Assembly (NCBI RefSeq): GCF_900258035.1
Contig: NZ_OGTP01000027.1
Location: 1 to 64,000 of the forward strand
DNA from: Caballeronia novacaledonica
GTDB taxonomy: Bacteria > Pseudomonadota > Gammaproteobacteria > Burkholderiales > Burkholderiaceae
Length of the DNA: 64,000 bases
Direction of reading: 5' to 3'
This document shows, piece by piece, positions 26,373 through 34,271 of this stretch (the first letter of the stretch is position 1; each line of letters opens with the position of its first letter). Under the pieces are notes generated by a model that saw only the letters and a program-made list of their open reading frames with translations, made no database searches and was not told the origin of the DNA. The position numbers and the translations under genes are program-made.

Positions 26373-27926
26373 TCATAGCCGCGTGCGTGAGGTAAGCGTA
26401 AGCGGCTTTGCATCCCAGTCGGCTGCACCAGAGGCCACAACTAGGCCGCAAGACAACGTTGACATACCGAATCGCCCTATGCGTTGTCGCTGAGTGACCT
26501 CCCGCTGAGCGACCTCCATGCGAAACGCATTTTGCTCCGACTCAACGAAGGCCTCCTGTGCTATGAGGGCGACAAATTCTCTCACGTTCAACGGCTTTCG
26601 ATTGACGCGCACTACGGCGACGTCAAGCATTGGAGCTATGCGTTGCAACCAATCAGTGGGCTCCTCTGGAGAACGAGGTTTTGCAAGCGCAGCTCGAAAC
26701 CTTTTTACGATACGCTTCTGCGAATCGCTCAACGGAAATATATTGGACCTATCCCGCTCGACGGGACGCTCCATGGCTGGGGAGAGAGAGTCGAGGCTCA
26801 GCGAAGTCTCTTGGTGAACTCCGTCGTTTTCTGACGTCTCATATCGAGACAACACGTACTCGGATGCGACCAGCAGGTCTCGCATCAGCAACTCTTTTGA
26901 TGAGACGCATCTCAATATGCCAATCCACACATCATCTGATGCTCGCCGAGTTTCGATAGCCACAGCCCACTTAATATTTTCGAAGTAGGCTTGGCCTGAC
27001 CTCGGTTTCACTTTCTTCCGCCTACCGAGCAGTCGAAATTGCTGACATGCGTTGAAGTACCGTTGAATCTTTGCTAGCTCCATAACTAAATCCAAGGCAA
27101 TCGTCGGCTCTTCAGTTGCGTCGTCGCCATCCTCCCGAGCGTCTTCCCACCCGTTCGACCCTTCTCCGGCAGGCGGGTCAACGAACGTAACTCTTGGCCT
27201 GTTGTTCTCGATGTGCGTAAGGGCGCACGCGAAATCTGAGACGAGGACGTTCGCGGTTGTCTTAGTGTTGGGGTCAGTTAAACGTATAGTCTTAAGCCGC
27301 CAAGCTTGCTTCAAGCCGTCGCGTAAAGTGGACCAGTTACCCTCATCGAACGTGCCTTTGGCCTCCAGCGCATACCACTCGCCTCTGTTGTCACGAACTA
27401 AGTAATCAGGTCGACTCTTACCCGCCAGTTCCGGTGCGGACAATTTTATCTTAGCTACTGCCTTGCTGCTGTATGTCGAGTAGTGCCAGAATGATTCAAT
27501 GTAGCGTTTTCGCTGCAGGAGCCATTCCTCGGTTGCATAGCGGCACCCCACGCTGCCCAGAATAAAAGATGCATCGCTTTTCTCGCTCGCTTCCAAAACC
27601 TTTGCGATACCGTGAACTTCGAAGAGTGAAGCGCGAATATTGATGTCAAAAAGCGACAGCAATAGTCGCAGTCTGGCACGTTGATAGTCTCTTAGTCGGG
27701 CGATATCTGTTTGTAGAAGCCCAAGTACTTCCTTCATGCTCCTGCTCGAGAGCGACCCATATCCAGCATCAAGTGCAAGTTTGAAAAGGCTTTCGATTGT
27801 GACGGTTGGCCCGTGAGATGGCATTAAGTCGAACAATTTCGCGAAGTCTCCAGGATTCTTCTTGAAAGACCGAGCGCTTATAGTGGTGGTCGGCTTTGGC
27901 GCAAAAAACGAGATATTGAAATGCAT
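26373..27926 (-). CDS. Unrecognised protein with a PD-(D/E)XK nuclease-like motif
   Basis: 517 residues; I do not recognise the family. Residues 172-191 read RPDYLVRDNRGEWYALEAKG, fitting a PD-(D/E)XK nuclease core with Asp174, Glu188 and Lys190. A helical segment with KQAWRLK follows. Other parts are helical (QRARLRLLLSLFDIN near residue 90; a charged C-terminal third). This fold occurs in restriction enzymes and many phage-defence effectors, but also in repair and tRNA enzymes. Composition is less GC-rich than the flanks. An in-frame stop lies shortly upstream of ATG 27926 and the ribosome-binding site is weak, so the N-terminus is uncertain; another frame (27927-28041) also looks protein-like. 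Its neighbour is an unknown membrane protein in the same direction. Confidence 0.72.
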   Translation of the reverse strand: MHFNISFFAPKPTTTISARSFKKNPGDFAKLFDLMPSHGPTVTIESLFKLALDAGYGSLSSRSMKEVLGLLQTDIARLRDYQRARLRLLLSLFDINIRASLFEVHGIAKVLEASEKSDASFILGSVGCRYATEEWLLQRKRYIESFWHYSTYSSKAVAKIKLSAPELAGKSRPDYLVRDNRGEWYALEAKGTFDEGNWSTLRDGLKQAWRLKTIRLTDPNTKTTANVLVSDFACALTHIENNRPRVTFVDPPAGEGSNGWEDAREDGDDATEEPTIALDLVMELAKIQRYFNACQQFRLLGRRKKVKPRSGQAYFENIKWAVAIETRRASDDVWIGILRCVSSKELLMRDLLVASEYVLSRYETSENDGVHQETSLSLDSLSPAMERPVERDRSNIFPLSDSQKRIVKRFRAALAKPRSPEEPTDWLQRIAPMLDVAVVRVNRKPLNVREFVALIAQEAFVESEQNAFRMEVAQREVTQRQRIGRFGMSTLSCGLVVASGAADWDAKPLTLTSRTRL

Positions 27927-28068
27927 TGGCTTCTTCTGATTCTGTTGGAAATTTCGGCGCCTGCGCCACTTCGCTCAGGACTCGTTTCTCCGCTTTGTGA
28001 TGACTGGGCTCTGAATCCAAGTACAACGTCCACTGGCCCAAGGTCGCTGCACGGCACGAGCGCGTCGC

Positions 28069-29307
28069 TCAGGGGAATAATACGCACCCAGTGACCGAGT
28101 TGCGGAATAGCCGAATCACATCTCTGTTGGTGGAGAATTTGATTTGAACCGGTTCTATCGAGTCAAAGTCCTCGATATCGACGGTATGCGTGTCGGCCGA
28201 GGCTACAAATGACCGGATAGTCAACTTCCTTTGTCGCCCCGCTCCGCTTAGATTTTGAGGGCATTCGAAGTGGACAAATTGAACGACTCCGCTCACTCGC
28301 TTCATACCAAGCTCCAAAAGCGACGGTGTGTCCGGATTCTGAATTAGTCGCAGATATCCTCCTGCTGCCATCAAACGTTTCGGACCTACAATACTAAATT
28401 CATCGGCAAATTCCATTGTCATTTGAACACGAACACCGTCGAGCAGAACGGTACCATCGATGTCTTTCGGCATAAGCGTAAGTACACATGTCCGCCTGTC
28501 TGGCGCACCGCAACTCTCGGAAAGCATTGCCGCAACGGACGGTCTGAACCAATCGAGGGCCCATACTGCACATGACATTAGTACCAATGCGACGCAAGCC
28601 GGCGCCAGGGCTGAATAAAGAACCGATAGATTAGCGGTACCCGAGCGGTCTCCTCTGGCTCCCTTCGTACTAAGTCTTCTAACTAACACTGTTAGATATG
28701 ATGAGACAGCAAAGACTACAAGCAATACAGTTAAAGTAATGCCTTCGCCCGGTCGCATGTTGAGGTCGTATGCACGAGCCAAAAGGACGAAACAGGTCGC
28801 AACGCAGCAAGCCATTGCGAAGTGCACAAACCCTGTAGAGAGGATAAGCGATGTAAAGGCCAACTGACGCAGCCGTTCGACCGTGGGGACGCGGCGCACA
28901 TTTGCCACCATTGCAAGAGCAATTGCGGCGACTATGGAACCAGAAATCGATGTGAAAAGTACGACGGCTTGCTTAGTTATGGCGAAGTCCGTGATAATCG
29001 AGGACGAAAACGCCGCAGCTATGTCGCGTTTGAACCCAACGAGGAGCGCTACCACGTCATGAGCTCGGCGACCCCCGCGTTGAAAATTCAAAACACTAAG
29101 GTTGAGGGAGGTCAGCAGCAACGCGAGACTTAAAACTGTTAGCGTCACAGAAAAGACGAGGAAGTGACGGCATCTAAGAACAGGGGCCGAGGGGTCATCC
29201 AGGTCAGCGAAGCTTTCCAACGAAGACGCCCATCGATAAGTAGAGCATGACTTTCTCGCGAACTGAGTAAAGTCAAGGAGTGAACGAATCAGTTCTCTTG
29301 CTTCCAT
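28069..29307 (-). CDS. Unrecognised five-helix membrane protein with C-terminal soluble domain
   Basis: 412 residues, no family recognised. Predicted transmembrane segments lie near residues 49-71, 114-135, 150-177, 189-209 and 228-252. A soluble domain of about 150 residues follows, rich in beta-type segments and with several cysteines (SCGAPDRRTC, HFECP). With an odd number of helices the two ends lie on opposite sides; the Cys-containing domain could be periplasmic. It lies 142 bp upstream of the PD-(D/E)XK-like gene on the same strand, so the two may form a transcription unit. Base composition is lower in GC than in the first 25 kb. Confidence 0.68.
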   Translation of the reverse strand: MEARELIRSLLDFTQFARKSCSTYRWASSLESFADLDDPSAPVLRCRHFLVFSVTLTVLSLALLLTSLNLSVLNFQRGGRRAHDVVALLVGFKRDIAAAFSSSIITDFAITKQAVVLFTSISGSIVAAIALAMVANVRRVPTVERLRQLAFTSLILSTGFVHFAMACCVATCFVLLARAYDLNMRPGEGITLTVLLVVFAVSSYLTVLVRRLSTKGARGDRSGTANLSVLYSALAPACVALVLMSCAVWALDWFRPSVAAMLSESCGAPDRRTCVLTLMPKDIDGTVLLDGVRVQMTMEFADEFSIVGPKRLMAAGGYLRLIQNPDTPSLLELGMKRVSGVVQFVHFECPQNLSGAGRQRKLTIRSFVASADTHTVDIEDFDSIEPVQIKFSTNRDVIRLFRNSVTGCVLFP

Positions 29308-29402
29308 TGCGTCTTACGATATTTTTTGCATACATCGCGTCGGCTTGCTACATCGCATTCAGCGATAAGTAGCCTGCGCACCCGTGTTCCCTAGAAGGAG
29401 GA

Positions 29403-30770
29403 CTAGCGCAGTGTTCCCCACAGCGCGGTGCGAAGCTTCGTCAGGGCATCATCGGTGAACGCATACGGTTTGTCTTGGACTTCGACGATGCGCCAGAAGC
29501 TGGCTCCAATCCGCACGATGGAGACATGGAGGCGCAGCGCCCCTTTTACCAACTCGCCGTCGGCTTGCCAGAAATTCCCATCGTCGGAAAAGGCGCCGCT
29601 CCCGTTGAGGCGTATCGTGCCTGTGACCCCTTGTCTATAAAGGTTCACGTACTCGCGCAACTCGATGCGCGGGAAACTTTCTTGCGCGAAGTAGACGGCG
29701 GCATGCTGCGTCTTCTCCGTGAACGAGTAAACCGGTGCCCCGTCGCTTGTCTGCTGACCGAATTTCCAAGTTGGCTCAACCATTGTGCTGCTGCCCGTTA
29801 CCGGATTCGTCCAGGCGACATCCGGCGCACCGGCTGGGACCCGAGAGGCCACACTTGAGCGCTCAGTGGCCTGATTCGCGATGGACAGGCTGCCAACTAA
29901 AAGCACGTACGCCACGGCAAACAGCAGCTTTTTGAAGATTCCGTTCTTGCTTGCACGTACCCTGTTGCCACTGAACTCGTCGTAGCTCGCTTGCTCGCCG
30001 TTTCCTAGTCGGGAAGATTGTCGAATCATCGTCCCTAGATTGAATAAGGGCAGGCCGAACGCAAGCCCGCTCATCCAAAGCGCGAAGTTTCGACGCAAGT
30101 AGTCGTCGAATGTCAGGCGGCTCCCTTCAATCGTCGTTACTCTCAAACCCAGCAACGCCTTTCCAGGTGTGTTGCGGAAAATCCGATATACGAAGGCGTC
30201 AAGCACCAGCGCGAGGGGAAGAAAAAGTATCGATGCGTAGAAGTTCGCACTGGGTCCGGTCATGACTTCGACGTACCAGGCTGAGTTCTGCGCGAGCCAG
30301 TAGCCACCCACGAATGCTACAGCTGCGATTTCCCACCAGAGGTCGAAGCTGCGCGCGAAGAATCTCGACCAACGCCCGGCCATGGGCAACAAAGCGGGGT
30401 GACCAGCATCAACTGTAGACCCGTTTGGCGGAACGTCCGACGGCGGTGCATTGTCGTCACGGCCAGCTCGGAACGAGGGCTCTGCGCGACCTTGCTCGGC
30501 AGCACCCTGTGGATGTGCCTGGGGTTCCGGATGTGCATGCGAATGAGATGCATCGCTGCCGATGGTCTCGTCGTAACGACGCCGCGCCTCCGCATCGCTG
30601 AGAACCGCATACGCTTCGTTGAGAATTTTCATGATGCGCGTCGCGTCCGGACTGTGGTTCTTGTCCGGATGGTAGCGCTGCGTCAACGCCTTGTACGCCG
30701 CCCGAATGACCTCCGGGGGCGCGTTCCGCGACACTCTCAGATTGTCGTAATGGGTGTGAGTCGAAACCAT
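29403..30770 (-). CDS. J-domain / RDD-family membrane protein
   Basis: 455 residues. An N-terminal DnaJ domain (about 6-67) has an intact HPD motif (YHPDKN, residues 33-38), able to stimulate an Hsp70 ATPase. A low-complexity His/Pro/Ala linker follows (about 70-130). Then comes an RDD domain with membrane helices (FFARSFDLWWEIAAVAF; RNTPGKALLGLRV; FALWMSGLAFGLPLFNLG). A fourth hydrophobic segment (LLFAVAYVLLVGSLSI) leads to a C-terminal soluble domain of about 150 residues that I do not recognise. It probably anchors a chaperone partner at the inner membrane. It lies 95 bp upstream of the unknown membrane protein gene on the same strand. Confidence 0.82.
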   Translation of the reverse strand: MVSTHTHYDNLRVSRNAPPEVIRAAYKALTQRYHPDKNHSPDATRIMKILNEAYAVLSDAEARRRYDETIGSDASHSHAHPEPQAHPQGAAEQGRAEPSFRAGRDDNAPPSDVPPNGSTVDAGHPALLPMAGRWSRFFARSFDLWWEIAAVAFVGGYWLAQNSAWYVEVMTGPSANFYASILFLPLALVLDAFVYRIFRNTPGKALLGLRVTTIEGSRLTFDDYLRRNFALWMSGLAFGLPLFNLGTMIRQSSRLGNGEQASYDEFSGNRVRASKNGIFKKLLFAVAYVLLVGSLSIANQATERSSVASRVPAGAPDVAWTNPVTGSSTMVEPTWKFGQQTSDGAPVYSFTEKTQHAAVYFAQESFPRIELREYVNLYRQGVTGTIRLNGSGAFSDDGNFWQADGELVKGALRLHVSIVRIGASFWRIVEVQDKPYAFTDDALTKLRTALWGTLR

Positions 30771-30775
30771 GTGCC

Positions 30776-31225
30776 TTGCTCAAATCTGTTTATCCCTGTT
30801 TATCGGCGGGACGACAGAAAACCGTAGGCTTAATATCAGCATTATTTATTAACGACCCTATCAGCGCACGACCTTCGATAGGCGCAGACCGACGTACTCT
30901 GGTTCGTCGGCGCATGTTCCTATCGACTATCCAAAGCGCTGAGTTCTCGGCGAGGGATTCGGCGAGTGTTATCGAGCTTTCGAGGACGGTCTCGACGGTT
31001 GTGCTCTTCGGTGCGGTCCTGCTCGATGAATGCAAGATTGCTCAGGCCCGCCGTGGCCAAGATGTGCTCGTCGTTTCAGAAAGCTGTTACCGCGACGCCG
31101 TGGTCAAGCGCCCTTCGCCGTGGGTTCTGCACGCGTCAACGACTCACTCATTGAGCGACTTGGTCCGATGTGTACCGTCTGGTGGGATTGAGGAAGTACG
31201 CGAGGTATTCAAGGTCGATGCGTGA
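30776..31225 (+). CDS. Possible small hypothetical protein
   Basis: An open frame of 149 codons; an internal ATG at about 30914 would give 103 residues beginning MFLSTIQSAEF. The part ESCYRDAVVKRPSPWVLHA and LVRCVPSGGIEEVREVF look protein-like, but I see no domain and no good ribosome-binding site. It occupies the gap between the J-domain gene and the recombinase. It may be a real small gene, a decayed one, or chance. Confidence 0.25.
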   Translation: MLKSVYPCLSAGRQKTVGLISALFINDPISARPSIGADRRTLVRRRMFLSTIQSAEFSARDSASVIELSRTVSTVVLFGAVLLDECKIAQARRGQDVLVVSESCYRDAVVKRPSPWVLHASTTHSLSDLVRCVPSGGIEEVREVFKVDA

Positions 31226-31230
31226 GCAGT

Positions 31231-31260
31231 GCTATTGCGATAATTTATCTTATCGATAGC
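31231..31260. promoter_or_regulatory. Interrupted inverted repeat upstream of the recombinase
   Basis: GCTAT-TG-CGATAA (31231-31243) is mirrored by TTATCG-ATAGC (31250-31260) around a 6-bp AT spacer. It ends 27 bp before the recombinase start codon, where an operator or recombinase-binding site could sit. Function not shown. Confidence 0.4.
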
Positions 31261-31287
31261 GCACGGACCGCGACCTAAACTGGAAGC

Positions 31288-33036
31288 ATGAAACCGTCGC
31301 CGCCCGCTGCCGGGCGCGGCCGCCGCGCCCCGTCTGGTCCCGACGCCCCGCCTTCCACAGCACCCTCCCCGCCTTTCCCCGACCTCGACGAACTCTCGGC
31401 GCTGCGCGCCTGGTACGAGGGGCTCACCGCGCGCGCCGCCGTCCATCGCTACCTCGGCCATATCCGGGCCGACGGTCAATCGTCCCGCGCCCTGCTCAGC
31501 CGAATTCGCCAGCAACTCATCGCCTTCGCTCGGTCTCGTGAGCGACCCGAGCTGGCGCGCCTGTTCGACCACGCCGCCGTGGAGCGGACCGCGCGCGCTG
31601 GCTCCGTGGTCCGCGCGCTGGACGTCTTACGCCATGCGGCCGTTCCGGAACCGCAGGTGAACGATGACGTGGCGCAATGGCTGTCACCTCGCATAGTGCG
31701 AGCGCTCCAGGCGGCCGGCATAAGTACCCTCGCGGACTTGACGGTGCGAGTGCCGCGCCGTCGCCTCTGGTGGCACGCCATCGCCGGGCTCGGACGCGTC
31801 GGTGCACGCGACGTGGAAGCCTTCTTTGAGACGCATCCTGCTTTGACGGCCCAAGCGCGGACGCTGGTGCATCAGCCGACGAGCCATCTTGTGGTGCCGC
31901 AGGAAAGGCTGAGCGTTCCGGAATCGCTCGACGGCTCGCACGGTCGATTCCGAGCACCGGTTGCGAGTTGCCTGCTTAACGCAGAAACGGATTACGAAGC
32001 AGTCCACGCCTGGCTCGAATTGCACGAGGCACCGGAGACCGCGCGCGCCTACCGAAGAGAAGCCGAGCGTCTGTTGCTGTGGACCATCGTGGAACGCCAG
32101 CGACCCCTTTCGTCGCTCACCACCGACGACGCGGTAGCGTACCGAACCTTCCTGCGCCGCCCGACGCCACGCGAGCGCTGGGTCGGACCGGCGCGGCCGC
32201 GCTCGTCCGTCGAATGGCGCCCCTTCGTCCATGGGCTGTCGTCCGAATCCATTGCATATGCGTTGACGGTGTTGCGCTCCCTTTTCCGCTGGCTCGTCGA
32301 GCAGCGTTACGTGCTGGCTAATCCTTTTGCCGGCCTCAAAGTTCGAGGCGCAGGACGAAGTACGCATTTCGACGCCGACCGTTGCCTCACGCAGTCGCAG
32401 TGGAGGGTTGCGCGAACCTTCGCCGGGCAACTCGAAGTCGTTCATGGCTGGAGCGCCGCGGCTGCGCAGCGGATGAGATTCATCCTCGATTTCGCCGTTG
32501 CCACAGGACTGCGCGCGCACGAACTCGTCGATTCGAAGCTGGGAGACGTTCGAGAGGACGAGAATGGCGACGCCTGGTTACATCTTGTAGGTAAAGGACA
32601 AAAGAAGGCGAAAGTCGCGCTGCCACCGCTTGCCCTGCGCGCCCTCGAAATACACCTCGTAGAGCGCGGCTTGCCAATTGCCCGAGCGCGATGGCCGCGT
32701 TCTGTGAAGCTCATTGGAGCGCTGACTGGAGAGACGTCCGAGGGAAACACGGCGGGCATCACAACAGCCCGACTGCGACAGGTGATGAGTCGTTTTTTCG
32801 ATACAGCTGCAAAGTTTGTCGGCGAGGAAGATGCATTACTCGCGGATACCTTAGGTCACGTCAGTCCGCATTGGTTAAGACACAGTCACGCAACTCATGC
32901 GCTCGAAGACGGAGTTGACCTTGTGTGCGTCCGCGACAACTTGCGACACGCCTCGATTTCAACAACATCCAAATACTTACACGGGGACGACACACGACGA
33001 GTTCAGCAGGTCCGAAACGCATTCGGCGTCCCCTAA
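31288..33036 (+). CDS. Large tyrosine recombinase (DUF3701-type phage integrase)
   Basis: 582 residues. A Pro-rich start and an N-terminal region of the DUF3701 type (about 40-200, including AAGISTLADLTVRVPRRRLW) precede a SAM-like core-binding domain (about 235-345) and a complete tyrosine-recombinase catalytic domain. The catalytic set is Arg409 (ATGLRAHEL), Lys436 (VGKGQKK), His528 and Arg531 (HWLRHSHATH), His554 (LRHASI) and Tyr563 (SKYLHGDD). It should therefore be active. Such long recombinases are common in Burkholderiaceae and usually mark acquired regions. No tRNA or attachment site is visible nearby. It converges on the H-NS-family gene with only 2 bp between. Confidence 0.9.
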   Translation: MKPSPPAAGRGRRAPSGPDAPPSTAPSPPFPDLDELSALRAWYEGLTARAAVHRYLGHIRADGQSSRALLSRIRQQLIAFARSRERPELARLFDHAAVERTARAGSVVRALDVLRHAAVPEPQVNDDVAQWLSPRIVRALQAAGISTLADLTVRVPRRRLWWHAIAGLGRVGARDVEAFFETHPALTAQARTLVHQPTSHLVVPQERLSVPESLDGSHGRFRAPVASCLLNAETDYEAVHAWLELHEAPETARAYRREAERLLLWTIVERQRPLSSLTTDDAVAYRTFLRRPTPRERWVGPARPRSSVEWRPFVHGLSSESIAYALTVLRSLFRWLVEQRYVLANPFAGLKVRGAGRSTHFDADRCLTQSQWRVARTFAGQLEVVHGWSAAAAQRMRFILDFAVATGLRAHELVDSKLGDVREDENGDAWLHLVGKGQKKAKVALPPLALRALEIHLVERGLPIARARWPRSVKLIGALTGETSEGNTAGITTARLRQVMSRFFDTAAKFVGEEDALLADTLGHVSPHWLRHSHATHALEDGVDLVCVRDNLRHASISTTSKYLHGDDTRRVQQVRNAFGVP

Positions 33037-33038
33037 CG

Positions 33039-34073
33039 CTACAGAATTCCGGCCTCAACCTCGCTCCCGCTCGTTGCAGGCAGCAGCGTCGTCGAGTCCA
33101 CCGCATTCTCTGCTGTCGCTTTGCCTCCAGACCTCTTCGTCGCCACTTTCTTGGCGGCAGTCTTCTTGCTCCCAGCTTGCGGTCCCTTCTTTGCCGAGGA
33201 AGTCGACTTTTTCGCAGTAACTTTCTTGCCGGCAGAAGTCTTTGCGAACGTCACCGAAGCTTTCTTCGCGACCGCCTTCTTTGCGGATGCAGTGGCTGTC
33301 GTCTTCTTCGACGTTGTCTTCTTCACCCCCACCTTCTTCGCCGAAACGGCCTTGGGCGCACTTTCCTTGCCATCAGCAGCCGTGGCCGCAGCGCCGTCAA
33401 TCAGGAATTTCGTCCTGTCTCTGGCACCAGCCAGCCAACCCGGCGCCTTGCCGCGACCGCTCCACTCTGCACCGCTCTTGGGGTCACGATATTTTGCAGG
33501 CTGAGGCCCGCGAACGTAGTTGCCGGCAGGCTTCGCCGAACTTTTATCGACAGCGGGCGCGGTCGTCGCATTGCCGTCAATTAGAAACCGGTCGCGATTT
33601 TTAGCACTCGCCAGCCACGCCGGAGCTCTGCCGCGACCACTCCACTCCGCTCCCGACTTAGGGTCGCGGTACAGCGCGGGCTGTGGGCCCTTAACGTAAT
33701 TGCCGACAGACTCCGGCGACGTTTTGCCTGCAGGCGAGACGCTCGTCGCACTGCCATCAATCAAGAATTTGTCGCGATTCTTTGCGTTTGCAATCCATCC
33801 GGGCGCGCGGCCATGTCCGCTCCAAGTCGCTCCAGACTTCGGGTCACGATACTTCGCATTCGACGCTGTCTTGTCCGAAGCTGACGTCATCGCCATTTTG
33901 GTGCCACGCTTTTTGTCACCAAACGCAGAACCAAGGTCATCCATTGTTATCCCGTGCTCTGCTATCAGAGCATGAATCTCGGCAATGACTTTCGTCGACT
34001 GCTTCTTGGTAATCGCGTCCGCCTGCGCCTGCAGTTTCGCAATCTTCGACTGAATGCTCTTTAGCGTAGCCAT
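33039..34073 (-). CDS. H-NS family protein with three DNA-binding modules and histone-H1-like tail
   Basis: 344 residues. An N-terminal coiled-coil oligomerisation region (MATLKSIQSKIAKLQAQADA) is followed by three copies of the H-NS C-terminal module, beginning at residues 75, 135 and 195. This is an exact 60-residue period, each copy with YRDPKSGAxWSGxGxAP and a following FLIDG. A Lys/Ala/Thr-rich tail (about 230-325) resembles eukaryotic H1. H-NS proteins bind AT-rich DNA and silence acquired genes. The start at 34073 fits the conserved MATL N-terminus. Two relatives lie in this window at 38162 and 58519. Confidence 0.9.
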   Translation of the reverse strand: MATLKSIQSKIAKLQAQADAITKKQSTKVIAEIHALIAEHGITMDDLGSAFGDKKRGTKMAMTSASDKTASNAKYRDPKSGATWSGHGRAPGWIANAKNRDKFLIDGSATSVSPAGKTSPESVGNYVKGPQPALYRDPKSGAEWSGRGRAPAWLASAKNRDRFLIDGNATTAPAVDKSSAKPAGNYVRGPQPAKYRDPKSGAEWSGRGKAPGWLAGARDRTKFLIDGAAATAADGKESAPKAVSAKKVGVKKTTSKKTTATASAKKAVAKKASVTFAKTSAGKKVTAKKSTSSAKKGPQAGSKKTAAKKVATKRSGGKATAENAVDSTTLLPATSGSEVEAGIL

Positions 34074-34271
34074 GGCTTGTCCCGTTTCGTAATTGCAATC
34101 AGCGCACTATGCCATATGCGCAGCGAGCAATGCGAGTCCTCGGCCTAGAGCGATGCTCTAATGAAGCACAAATAGTAGTTTTTTGGACAAGAACAATCGT
34201 CGCGAATTTGCTTGCAACGTCATCGTAGCAATTAAGAGCTTTCCTCATTCGGGCTTCACGACCGCAATGCC

